A stretch of 64,000 nt of DNA, from NCBI GenBank assembly GCA_963841425.1, contig CAWJCL010000001.1, forward strand, positions 186,001-250,000. The letters run 5' to 3'. The first letter of the stretch is position 1. Each line of letters begins with the position of its first letter. Made by a program: the position numbers and the translations under genes. This stretch comes from DATEOR01 sp963841425 (GTDB lineage: Bacteria; Actinomycetota; Thermoleophilia; Gaiellales; Gaiellaceae). Shown in pieces: positions 47,406 to 55,204 of the stretch. Under the pieces are notes generated by a model. It did no database searches, had not been told where the DNA came from, and was given only the letters and a program-made list of their open reading frames with translations.

Positions 47406-48356
47406 TCAGGTTCGCTCGGTGCGTGTGCGGGGATCGAGCGCGTCCCGCAGGCCGTCGGCGATGAAGTTCGCGCAGAGGACGAGCGTCGCGATGGCCATGC
47501 TCGGCACGAAGAGCACGAGGGGATGGAGGACGAAGGCGGCCCGTCCGTCCTGGGCGATCGAGCCCCACGACGCCGTCGGCGGGTTGATCCCGAGCCCGAT
47601 GAAGGAGAGGAACGCTTCGCCGAGGACGACTCCGGGCAGGTCGAGGAAGGCCGCGATGATCAGCACGCCAAGCGTGTTCGGAAGGAGGTGACGGCTGAGG
47701 ATCCGGTACCAGCGCGCGCCGACGGCACGGGCGGCGCGGACGTACTCGTTCTGTTTCAGCGTCGTCACCTGGCCTCTGACGATCCGCGCGGTGGTGAGCC
47801 AGCTTGCGATCGTGAGCGCCGCGACCATCGTCCAGAACGTGACCTCGCCGCTCGGGCTCAGGATCTGCGTCGTGATGATGGCGAAGGGGAGGTAGGGGAG
47901 GCCGTAGAGCGCGTCGAGGAGGCGCATGAGAACGTCGTCCACAGCCCCCCCGAGAAAGCCGGCGATCGAGCCGTACACGACGCCGACGGTCAAGATCGCG
48001 ATCGTCCCCGCGAAGCCGATGGCGATCGAGATCCGCCCGCCGACTGCAATGCGAGTGAAAAGGTCACGGCCGAACTTGTCCGCCCCGAACGGGTGCTCGA
48101 GGCTTGCGGGCAGGTAGGCATCCTTGAAGTTGACCGCGTTCGGGTCGTACGGCGAGACGAACGGCACGATCACGCAGTAGAGGACGATGAGGCCGAAGGT
48201 GACCGAGGCCGCAACGGCCGCGCGGTTGCGCGTGAAGCGGATGAACGCGTCGCCCCAGAGGCCCGTTCGCCGGAGCGGAGTGCCGGCGGCGGTTCCCGAG
48301 GCCTCGCCGCTCCGTTCTCCGTGGGGAAGGGCGACTTCTCGGTGATCGACGGCCAT
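47406..48356 (-). CDS. Orphan peptide/oligopeptide-type ABC permease (DppC-like)
   Basis: The 316-residue protein has an N-terminal OppC_N segment (DAFIRFTRNRAAVAASVTFG), about six membrane segments, and the BPD_transp_1 EAA loop (EYVRAARAVGARWYRILSRHLLPN). It is the C-type permease of a peptide importer, but no DppB, ATPase or binding protein is within the window, so it stands alone. ATG 48356 was preferred to TTG 48365. A TAACGT hexamer lies 12 nt upstream. Confidence 0.85.
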   Translation of the reverse strand: MAVDHREVALPHGERSGEASGTAAGTPLRRTGLWGDAFIRFTRNRAAVAASVTFGLIVLYCVIVPFVSPYDPNAVNFKDAYLPASLEHPFGADKFGRDLFTRIAVGGRISIAIGFAGTIAILTVGVVYGSIAGFLGGAVDDVLMRLLDALYGLPYLPFAIITTQILSPSGEVTFWTMVAALTIASWLTTARIVRGQVTTLKQNEYVRAARAVGARWYRILSRHLLPNTLGVLIIAAFLDLPGVVLGEAFLSFIGLGINPPTASWGSIAQDGRAAFVLHPLVLFVPSMAIATLVLCANFIADGLRDALDPRTRTERT

Positions 48357-48414
48357 CAGTAGCAAAAGACGTTACGGGACTGACGAAGTTAGACTGATTG
48401 TCGAGAAAAGTCCA

Positions 48415-48969
48415 GTGATCCTTCCGCGCGAAAGAGACCCGATCGCCCTGGCCGTCGCTCTGGCGAACACCTGGGACGTTCTGAACGACCCGCCCGAGCA
48501 CCTCGAGGACGTCGAGATGCTGAGGCTCATCCTGCGTGCATTCGGGCTGCACGACGAGGCCGAGCGGGCCAGAGAGGGCGACCTGGCCCCGCTTCGCGCG
48601 ATGCGCGACCGGCTGCGGAGCGCCTTCGGAGCGCCCGACGAGGCCGCGGCCGTCGAGGCGCTGAACGGCTTGGCGCGCGAGGCCGGCGCGATTCCGCAGC
48701 TCGAGCGTAAGAACGGGGGTTGGGGCTTTCGCTACGGCAGCGGACGGCGATCGCTCGTGGACGAGCTCGCCGGGCGCACGAGCGTCGCGCTCCTCGGCGT
48801 GATCGAGGAGGGCGGCTGGAGCCGCTTCGGCCTCTGCGCCGCCTCGCCCTGCTGCTGTGTGTTCGTCGACCGTTCGCGAAACCGGAGCCGGCGCTACTGC
48901 TGCCACTACTGCGCCGACCGGGCCACCCAGGCGGCCGCCCGCAGCCGCCGCAAGGCGCGAACGGCCTAG
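48415..48969 (+). CDS. CGNR zinc-finger protein (ABATE-domain family)
   Basis: The 184-residue protein has an N-terminal ABATE-like ligand-binding region (DPIALAVALANTWDVLND) and a C-terminal CGNR-type zinc finger, here CAASPCCCVFVDRSRNRSRRYC with the closing CHYC and RATQAAARSRR. The canonical CGNR tetrapeptide reads CADR. Members are presumed transcription regulators. It diverges from the orphan permease and may control it (inference). GTG 48415; its stop shares CTAG with the convergent gatD stop. Confidence 0.8.
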   Translation: MILPRERDPIALAVALANTWDVLNDPPEHLEDVEMLRLILRAFGLHDEAERAREGDLAPLRAMRDRLRSAFGAPDEAAAVEALNGLAREAGAIPQLERKNGGWGFRYGSGRRSLVDELAGRTSVALLGVIEEGGWSRFGLCAASPCCCVFVDRSRNRSRRYCCHYCADRATQAAARSRRKARTA

Positions 48970-49715
48970 AAGCGCCCGCCGCGGGTCCGAGCCCGCTCGG
49001 CGGAGACGGCCTTCGCCGCCGCCTCGAGCTCGTCGCCCAGGGGATCGAGCCCCGGCGCCTCGCCGAGCCTCCGCGCCAGGGCGCGCGCGATGAGCCAGTC
49101 GGCGAGCCATGGATTCCGGGGCAGAAGTGGACCGTGGAGGTACGTACCGACTGCGCCGGCCACGCGGCAGCCTTCGAAACCGTCCTTGCCGTTGTTCCCG
49201 AAGCCCGAGACCACGCGGCCGAGCGGCTCTGCGCCCTCGTCGAGGTGGGTGCGGCCCGCGTGGTTCTCGAATCCGGCCAGCGTCCGTGGATCGCCTGCGT
49301 CGAGCTCGCACTCGAGGAGGACGTCGCCGATCATGCGCCGCTCGCCGGCGACCGTGTGCTGGGGCAGGAGGCCGATCCCGGGCAGCTCCGCCCCCGAGCG
49401 GTCGCGGTAGAAGCGGCCGAGGAGCTGATAGCCCCCGCACACGGCGAGGAATGCGGCTCCCGCCTCCACAGCTTCGATGAGGGCAGGGCCCTTCGCGGCG
49501 AGGTCCGGCGCGATCAGCGCCTGCTCGCGGTCCTGGCCGCCGCCCACGTAGTAGAGGTCGTGCTCGCCGGGCCGCACGGCCTCGCCGAGGCCGATCGTCC
49601 GGTAGTCGAGCTCGATTCCGCGCCACGCGCTCCTTCGTTCGAGGACGGCGATGTTGCCGCGGTCTGCGTAGATGTTCAGGTACTCGGGATAGAGGTGCCC
49701 GACGACGAGCTTCAC
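48966..49715 (-). CDS. gatD: Lipid II isoglutaminyl synthase, glutaminase subunit GatD
   Basis: GatD supplies ammonia to amidate D-Glu of lipid II. The 249-residue class I glutamine amidotransferase has the nucleophile Cys in FLAVCGGYQLLG and the catalytic His in GTYLHGPLLPRNP, after the opening LVVGHLYPEYLNIYADRGN. It overlaps the upstream murT gene by GTGA, forming the standard two-subunit pair. Confidence 0.93.
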   Translation of the reverse strand: MKLVVGHLYPEYLNIYADRGNIAVLERRSAWRGIELDYRTIGLGEAVRPGEHDLYYVGGGQDREQALIAPDLAAKGPALIEAVEAGAAFLAVCGGYQLLGRFYRDRSGAELPGIGLLPQHTVAGERRMIGDVLLECELDAGDPRTLAGFENHAGRTHLDEGAEPLGRVVSGFGNNGKDGFEGCRVAGAVGTYLHGPLLPRNPWLADWLIARALARRLGEAPGLDPLGDELEAAAKAVSAERARTRGGRF

Positions 49716-51079
49716 GCGGCGGCCTCCTCCCAGTACGGGCGCACGAGGCCCTGGTCCGAGGCGATCTGCCGCAGCGCGAGCATGGCGGTGTAGGTCGGAA
49801 GGACGACGAGCTCGCCACCGGACGGGGTTCCATCGATCCCTGAGGCGAGCGCCTCCGCGAGGTCCGGCACGAGCGTGATCCTGGCGGGATCGAGGCCGCC
49901 GTACTTGAAGCGGAGCGCCAACTCCTCTGCGCGGGCGCCGGTCGCCACGAGCTCCTGGAGGGATCCGATCAGCGGCTCGAAGTCGACGTCCCAGATCCAC
50001 GAGACGTCGCGGCCGTCCGCGATCTCGTCGTTCAGAGCGATGAGCAAGCGTTTCGGTACGCCCGCGTGCACGAGCGTTCGGACGACCTCGTTCGCGCCCG
50101 CCGGGTTCTTCACGAGGAGCAGTAGGACGGTCCGGTCGCCCGTTACGATGCGCTCGAAGCGCCCGAAGGCCGCACGGAAGCGCGCCAGGCCGGCCCCGAT
50201 GTCGTCCAGGCCGGCCCCGAGTACGAGGGAGAGCGAGGCCGCAGCGAGGGCGTTGTAGACGTTGTAGAGCCCGGGAAGAGAGAGCGTCACCCGGCGCGTC
50301 CCTTCCGGGGTCACGAGGTCGAAGGACGAGCTCTCGAGGCCCCTGAGCTCGATCGCCGTCGCAGCGACATCGAGCGGAGGCCTGGCCTCGTGGCAATGCG
50401 GGCAGCGGTAGTCCCCGAGGTGCCCGACGTAGGCGGCCGCGTAGTCGTAGGGCGCCCCGCACCTACGGCAATACTTCGAGTCGGCGGCGTGGGGGAGGCG
50501 TTCACGCGCCACCGAGGGGTCGTCGATCCCGAACCGAAGCGCCTCGATGCGGCTGCGCGCGATGTCGGCGAGGAGCGGGTCGTCCGCGTTCACGACGGTC
50601 CAGGCCGCGGGGTCGAGGTCGGCGACCGCGGTGCGCCAGCGCTCGGCGATGTGCTCGAGCTCGCCGTAGCGGTCGAGCTGGTCGCGGAAGAGGTTCCCGA
50701 GACACACGACCTGCGGCCGGATGCGGCCGGCGATGTCGGGAAGCGCGCCCTCGTCGACCTCGAAGAGCCCCAGGTCGGCCCCGTCGGAGGCGAGGAGCGC
50801 CGAGGCCACTCCCGAGACCAGGTTGGCCCCGGCGCGGTTGTGCGCGAGCTGCACGCGGTCCCCGACGATCTCCGCGACCATCGCGGCCGTCGTCGTTTTC
50901 CCGTTGGTCGCCGAGACGAGCGCCGATCCGAGCGGGAGGCGGCCGGCGAGCCTCCCGACGGCGCCGGGGTCGACCGTGGCGAGGATTTTGCCGGGAATTG
51001 TCGTGCCGCCGCCTTTGCCGGCGAGCCGTGAAAGGCGGCCCGCCGCCCGGGCGAGGGCTATTTCGACTCGAAGCCGCAC
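49712..51079 (-). CDS. murT: Lipid II isoglutaminyl synthase, Mur-ligase-like subunit MurT
   Basis: The 455-residue protein has a Mur-ligase ATP site (SATNGKTTTAAMVAEI), the GNLFRDQLDRYGE loop, a zinc ribbon inserted in the middle domain (CRRCGAPYDY ... CPHC) as known for MurT, and the C-terminal DUF1727 domain (NPAGANEVVRTL, ALNDEIADGRDVSWIWDVDFE). With GatD it amidates peptidoglycan precursors. GTG 51079 is supported by TAGACT 7 nt upstream; a 16-bp inverted repeat covers the presumed -35 position. Confidence 0.94.
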   Translation of the reverse strand: MRLRVEIALARAAGRLSRLAGKGGGTTIPGKILATVDPGAVGRLAGRLPLGSALVSATNGKTTTAAMVAEIVGDRVQLAHNRAGANLVSGVASALLASDGADLGLFEVDEGALPDIAGRIRPQVVCLGNLFRDQLDRYGELEHIAERWRTAVADLDPAAWTVVNADDPLLADIARSRIEALRFGIDDPSVARERLPHAADSKYCRRCGAPYDYAAAYVGHLGDYRCPHCHEARPPLDVAATAIELRGLESSSFDLVTPEGTRRVTLSLPGLYNVYNALAAASLSLVLGAGLDDIGAGLARFRAAFGRFERIVTGDRTVLLLLVKNPAGANEVVRTLVHAGVPKRLLIALNDEIADGRDVSWIWDVDFEPLIGSLQELVATGARAEELALRFKYGGLDPARITLVPDLAEALASGIDGTPSGGELVVLPTYTAMLALRQIASDQGLVRPYWEEAAA

Positions 51080-51086
51080 GGGAGCC

Positions 51087-51092
51087 AGTCTA
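51087..51092 (-). promoter_or_regulatory. Predicted leaderless -10 element for murT-gatD
   Basis: On the minus strand TAGACT ends 7 nt before the GTG at 51079. Confidence 0.45.
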
Positions 51093-51106
51093 CGGGCGCC
51101 TTTCGC

Positions 51107-51122
51107 TCACTCGAACGAGTGA
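51107..51122. promoter_or_regulatory. Inverted repeat, possible operator
   Basis: TCACTCG-AA-CGAGTGA is a perfect 7-bp inverted repeat with a 2-bp centre. It covers the expected -35 position of the murT promoter (17-18 bp from the -10) and lies about 110 bp upstream of the first subtilisin gene. No other gene or signal is seen in the rest of 51080-51232. Confidence 0.45.
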
Positions 51123-51232
51123 ACTTTGCGTCCGTCCCTCGAACGGGGAGAGACGAAACGCCCGCTCCCGCCGATCATGGGGACTGCAATTCAACTGCGG
51201 CCCGCGGAAGCGCGGAGGAAGGCGAAGACCAC

Positions 51233-52990
51233 ATGCGGCAGGTCAACGGCACGAGGGGCAATCTGCGAGGCAGTGCGCTTTGGGGTAAGCCCAAGGGCGA
51301 GTCTCGTTCCAGCGCGCTTTGGGGCAAGCCCGGGCGTGGTTTCGCCATTCTGGCGCTCGTCGCCGCTTTGGCCGCGCCCGTCGCGGCAACCGCGGGACAG
51401 ACGGGACGCTCCGTGCAGGCAGCGCGAGCGCTCGTACCCGCGAGCCTGATGGCGGATGCGCAGGCGCATCCCACCAAGGTGTTCGAAGTCATCGTCCAGG
51501 GCAGCCGTGGGACGAAGAGCACCACGGTCGCAGGCCAGGTCGGGAACTCCAAGAAGGCGAAGCCCGGCAAGGCGAAGGGCCTGAAGAAGAGCTTCACGAG
51601 CGTGAACGGCGTCTCCGCAGAGCTCACGGGCGCGCAGATCGTCGACCTGGCCAAGCGGCCGGGTATCCTCGCGATCACGCTCGACGGCCGCATACGCCTC
51701 TCTGGGCAGTTCTCCAATAGCCAGAGCTGGCCACAGTCGGCCGGCATCTCGGACTTTTGGACCGGCAACGCCCTCTCGGGCGTCACCCCGCCGGCGATCG
51801 CTGTCGTGGACAGCGGCATCCAGGCTGGGCGGACCGATTTCTCCGGACGCGTCATCAAGCAGGTCACGCTGACGGGACTGACGCCGAACTCGTCCGGTGA
51901 TGGCCGCGGGCACGGCACGTTCGTCGCGGGTATCGCCGCAGGCTCTGCGGGCGGTTACGCGGGGGCGAACCCGATTGCTCCAATCGTTTCGATCGACGTC
52001 ATGGACGACAACGGCATGGCGATGACGAGCGACGTCATCGCGGCCGCGGATTGGATCCTCGCAAACAAGTCGACGTACAACATCCGTGTCGCCAACTTCT
52101 CGCTCCAGTCGACCGTCCCGGGCAGCTTCATGTACGACCCGCTGGACAAGGCGGTCGAGAAGCTTTGGTTCTCCGGCGTGGTGGTCGTCGCGGCGGCCGG
52201 TAATTACGGCGTCGACGGGCAGCCGACGGCGGTCGCCTACGCACCCGGCAACGACCCGTTTGTGATCACGGTCGGAGCGGCCGACACGAAGGACACGGGC
52301 TGGACGACGGCAGACGACGTCGCCGCTCCGTGGTCGGCATACGGCTATACGCTCGACGGCTTTGCGAAGCCTGACTTGGGCGCCCCTGGCCGACGGCTTG
52401 TCGGGCCCGTTCCGCAGACCTCGACCATGGCGACGGACCTGCTCGGTGCGACTCGCGTGACGGCACCTGGCTACATGTGGATGTCGGGAACATCCTTCTC
52501 CGCTCCTGTCGTCTCCGGCGCGGCGGCCCTCGTCCTGGCCAAGTATCCGAACTGGACCCCGGACAAGGTCAAAGGCGCGCTCATGTATACGGCCCGCCCG
52601 ACTTCGGCCGGAGTGGCGCTAGGGGTTGGCGAAGTCAATGCGAAGGCGGCATACGACCTCGGCAACCCAAGCTCACTCCCGAACCCGAATCAGGCGTTGA
52701 GCCAATTCGTCGGCTCCGACGGCACTGGCGGCCAGGCGTTCGACTCCGCCAGCTGGGCGAGCACGGCCACCGCCAACGCCTCCTGGAACCAGGCGAGCTG
52801 GAACAGCGCCTCCTGGGCCAACGCAAGCTGGGCCAACGCATCCTGGAACTCGGCCAGCTGGGCCCAGGCTTCCTGGGCACAGGCGAGCTGGGCGTCGGCC
52901 AGCTGGAACAGCGCCTCCTGGGCAGCAGCCTCGTGGGCGGCGGCCTCGTGGAACGCAGCCAGCTGGGCGGCGGCTTCGTGGGCGGCGTAG
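51233..52990 (+). CDS. Exported S8 subtilisin-like protease with ASWxx pentapeptide repeats (paralogue 1)
   Basis: The 585-residue protein has a cytoplasmic-type N terminus with two copies of ALWGK (Trp 17 and 30), a signal/anchor segment (about 37-55), an inhibitor-I9-like prodomain (about 83-152), and an S8 domain with Asp 193 (AVVDSGI), His 227 (GHGTFVAG), Asn 324 (AAGN) and Ser 421 (SGTSFSAP). From residue 506 to the end there are 15 ASW triplets, the last 14 in exact 5-residue register. ATG 51233 was chosen by match to paralogue 2. Third codon positions are less GC-rich than in the neighbours. Confidence 0.88.
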   Translation: MRQVNGTRGNLRGSALWGKPKGESRSSALWGKPGRGFAILALVAALAAPVAATAGQTGRSVQAARALVPASLMADAQAHPTKVFEVIVQGSRGTKSTTVAGQVGNSKKAKPGKAKGLKKSFTSVNGVSAELTGAQIVDLAKRPGILAITLDGRIRLSGQFSNSQSWPQSAGISDFWTGNALSGVTPPAIAVVDSGIQAGRTDFSGRVIKQVTLTGLTPNSSGDGRGHGTFVAGIAAGSAGGYAGANPIAPIVSIDVMDDNGMAMTSDVIAAADWILANKSTYNIRVANFSLQSTVPGSFMYDPLDKAVEKLWFSGVVVVAAAGNYGVDGQPTAVAYAPGNDPFVITVGAADTKDTGWTTADDVAAPWSAYGYTLDGFAKPDLGAPGRRLVGPVPQTSTMATDLLGATRVTAPGYMWMSGTSFSAPVVSGAAALVLAKYPNWTPDKVKGALMYTARPTSAGVALGVGEVNAKAAYDLGNPSSLPNPNQALSQFVGSDGTGGQAFDSASWASTATANASWNQASWNSASWANASWANASWNSASWAQASWAQASWASASWNSASWAAASWAAASWNAASWAAASWAA

Positions 52991-53040
52991 AGATGGTCAG
53001 ACGCACCGAGCGCGGCTGATCCCTCGAAAGAGTGAAATCT

Positions 53041-53077
53041 GGAGCCTCTCCCGCAAAAGGGGGAGGCTCCTCTCTTT
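53041..53077 (+). terminator. Rho-independent-type terminator after subtilisin 1
   Basis: GGAGCCTCTCCC (53041-53052) pairs with GGGGGAGGCTCC (53059-53070), with one G-U pair and the loop GCAAAA, followed by TCTCTTT. It separates the two protease genes. Confidence 0.75.
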
Positions 53078-53167
53078 GTGAGGCCCTAGCTTCCTGTCTG
53101 GCGTCCAAAGCTCACTCGGCCTGCGGCCTTGGTGGGTGGGAGAGGGAAGGGAAGGGGAAACGATTCG

Positions 53168-55003
53168 ATGCGGCTCGAGCGCGGCACCAACGGAGAGCTT
53201 CGGCAGAATGCCCTCTGGGGCAAGCCCTCGAAGGGCGAGACGCGGTCGAGCGCGCTCTGGGGCAAAGGCGGACGCGGCTTCGCCTCGCTGGTCGTCGTCG
53301 CGCTCGCGCTGACGGCCTCCACGGCTGCCGGAGCCGCTTCCCGGTACCCCTACACGACGCCGGGCCTCCTCGCGTCTGCAGAGGCGAATCCCTCGCAGAC
53401 GTTCAACGTCATCGTCCAGGGCGATGCCGACAAGCCGACCGCCGCGATCGCGTCGGTCGTGAAGGGCGAGCTCAAGAACGAGCGCGGCGGCGCCACGGGC
53501 ATCAAGCGCCAGTTCGCGTCGGTAAACGGCCTCGCAGCGAACCTGACCGGCGCCCAGATCCTCCACCTGGTGTCGAAGAACGGAATTTCCGCGATCACGA
53601 CGGACTCTCCCGTGCAGCTCGCCGGCGGTCTCTCGAACAAGCAGCGCTGGCCCTTCGTCTCCGGCGTCCAGAAGTTCTGGGCGAACGGGAGCTCGGCCGC
53701 GACGCCGACGATCGCCGTCGTCGACTCCGGCATCGACGCCACGCGCTCCGACTTCGGCGGCCGCGTCGTCGCCCAGGTGGACATGACCTCGCTGACGGGC
53801 AACTCGGCCGGCGACGGCCGCGGTCACGGAACGTTCGTGGCGGGGATCGCCGCGGGCTCGGGCGACGGCTACGCGGGCGCCGCGCCGGCCTCGAAGCTCG
53901 TCTCGATCGACGTCATGGACGACCAGGGCATGGCGATGACGCGCGACGTCATCGGCGCCGCCGACTGGATTCTTCAGAACAAGGACAAGTACGACATCCG
54001 CGTCGCCAACTTCTCGCTGCACTCCTCCCAGGCGAACAGCTTCATGTACGACCCGCTGGACAAGGCGGTCGAGCGGCTCTGGCTCTCGGGTGTCGTCGTC
54101 GTGGCGGCCGCCGGCAACTACGGTGTCGAAGGCAAGCCGAGCGGCGTGCCCTTCGCCCCCGGCAACGATCCGTTCGTGATCACGGTCGGCGCCGACGACG
54201 TCGACGGCTCCGTCTCGACGAACGACGACTACGCCGCCCCGTGGTCGGCCTACGGGTACACGCTCGACGGCTTCGCCAAGCCCGATCTCGCGGCCCCCGG
54301 CCGCTACATGGTCGGCCCTGTGCCCGTCGCCTCGACCCTCGTCACTGAGAAGCCGACGAGCGTCGTCGCCCCGGGCTACATCCAGCTCTCCGGCACCTCG
54401 TTCGCGGCTCCGGTCGTCGCCGGCGCGGCCGCCCAGATCCTGTCGGCGCATCCCACGTGGACACCCGACCAGGTCAAGGGCGCGCTGATGCTGACCGCAC
54501 GCCCGGCTGGCGGCTCGGCTCCGCTCGCGTCAGGCGTCGGCGTGGTCGACGTCGCGAAGGCGGTTGCGCTGTCGAGCGCCCCGAACCCCAACACGGCCTT
54601 GAACAGGTTCGTCACGACCGACGACTCCGGCGGCACGGCGTTCGACGCGGCCAGCTGGGCCAGCACGGCCTCCGCGAACGCGTCCTGGGCGAGCGCCAGC
54701 TGGGCGAGCGCCTCCTGGGCCTCCGCGTCCTGGAACCAGGCCAGCTGGGCGAGCGCCTCCTGGGCCTCCGCCTCCTGGGCGTCGGCCTCCTGGGCGAGCG
54801 ACTCCCAGTCGGCCGCCTCGTGGGCGAGCGCCTCTTGGGCGTCGGCCTCCTGGTCGGACAACGCCGAGAGCGAGGCACCGTCCGAGAAAGGCGAGTACCT
54901 GACCGACACGGAGCTCCAGGAGTTCGCAGCCGATCTCGGACTTACCGACCCGGTGGGCGAGAGCGGCGATTCGACCGACACCACCGCGCTTCCGCTCCCG
55001 TGA
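53168..55003 (+). CDS. Exported S8 subtilisin-like protease with ASWxx pentapeptide repeats (paralogue 2)
   Basis: The 611-residue protein shares the plan of its upstream paralogue: twin ALWGK motifs (Trp 17 and 31) joined by the near-identical KGETRSSALWGK, a signal/anchor segment (about 38-57), a prodomain, and an S8 domain with Asp 186, His 220, Asn 317 and Ser 411. The ASWxx array runs from about 495 to 562 with one degenerate unit (DSQSA, 545), then an acidic tail rich in Glu, Asp, Ser and Thr that paralogue 1 lacks. ATG 53168 follows AAGGGGA. GC-rich codon use matches the neighbours. Confidence 0.9.
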   Translation: MRLERGTNGELRQNALWGKPSKGETRSSALWGKGGRGFASLVVVALALTASTAAGAASRYPYTTPGLLASAEANPSQTFNVIVQGDADKPTAAIASVVKGELKNERGGATGIKRQFASVNGLAANLTGAQILHLVSKNGISAITTDSPVQLAGGLSNKQRWPFVSGVQKFWANGSSAATPTIAVVDSGIDATRSDFGGRVVAQVDMTSLTGNSAGDGRGHGTFVAGIAAGSGDGYAGAAPASKLVSIDVMDDQGMAMTRDVIGAADWILQNKDKYDIRVANFSLHSSQANSFMYDPLDKAVERLWLSGVVVVAAAGNYGVEGKPSGVPFAPGNDPFVITVGADDVDGSVSTNDDYAAPWSAYGYTLDGFAKPDLAAPGRYMVGPVPVASTLVTEKPTSVVAPGYIQLSGTSFAAPVVAGAAAQILSAHPTWTPDQVKGALMLTARPAGGSAPLASGVGVVDVAKAVALSSAPNPNTALNRFVTTDDSGGTAFDAASWASTASANASWASASWASASWASASWNQASWASASWASASWASASWASDSQSAASWASASWASASWSDNAESEAPSEKGEYLTDTELQEFAADLGLTDPVGESGDSTDTTALPLP

Positions 55004-55019
55004 CCCTCGGCTGCTGAAG

Positions 55020-55040
55020 CCCGGCCGGCTCGAGGCCGGG
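55020..55040 (+). terminator. Hairpin after subtilisin 2
   Basis: CCCGGCC (55020-55026) and GGCCGGG (55034-55040) flank the 7-nt loop GGCTCGA, 16 nt after the stop codon. No T-run follows. Confidence 0.4.
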
Positions 55041-55074
55041 ACTCACCCTTTCGGGGGAATTTGCAAACGGGGTC

Positions 55075-55110
55075 GGGGCGTCCCTCAAACGGGGGACGCT
55101 CCCCCTTTCT
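55075..55110 (+). terminator. Second hairpin with T-rich tail upstream of c-di-GMP gene
   Basis: GGGGCGTCCC (55075-55084) pairs with GGGACGCTCCCC (about 55093-55104) with a single bulged T and the loop TCAAACGG, followed by CTTTCT. It lies just before the predicted promoter of the next transcript and probably ends the protease transcript. Confidence 0.55.
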
Positions 55111-55118
55111 GCAGGTCG

Positions 55119-55124
55119 TACCTT
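55119..55124 (+). promoter_or_regulatory. Predicted leaderless -10 element for the upstream short frame
   Basis: TACCTT ends 6 nt before an ATG at 55131 that opens a 22-codon frame ahead of the GGDEF/HD-GYP gene. Confidence 0.35.
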
Positions 55125-55130
55125 GCGGCT

Positions 55131-55199
55131 ATGGCTCTGCGGCCCCACGCGTACGCGTGGAACGGAGCGTCCTCTGGCGCATGGCGCCCCCTGGAGTGA
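55131..55199 (+). CDS. Possible 22-residue leader peptide
   Basis: An ATG at 55131, placed like a leaderless start after TACCTT, opens 22 codons beginning MALRPHAYAW and ending AWRPLE, with TGA at 55197-55199, five nt before the next gene's ATG. The peptide has two Trp and three Arg. Its end covers the ribosome-binding region of the downstream gene, so translation of one could affect the other. Too short to judge by composition; it may be fortuitous. Confidence 0.3.
   Translation: MALRPHAYAWNGASSGAWRPLE
55145..55160. promoter_or_regulatory. Perfect 16-bp palindrome in the GGDEF/HD-GYP leader
   Basis: CCACGCGTACGCGTGG is fully self-complementary with no spacer. It lies inside the possible leader peptide and downstream of the predicted transcript start, where it could bind a dimeric regulator. 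Confidence 0.45.
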
Positions 55200-55204
55200 G
55201 ATAG

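Noticed and set aside
51119..51232. GTG 51119 as start of subtilisin 1
   Set aside because: The added 38 residues have no counterpart in the paralogue, whose N terminus aligns from ATG 51233.
52742..52990. 15-bp tandem DNA repeat as a CRISPR-like or satellite array
   Set aside because: The period and drift are explained by coding of ASWxx units in frame; there are no spacers.
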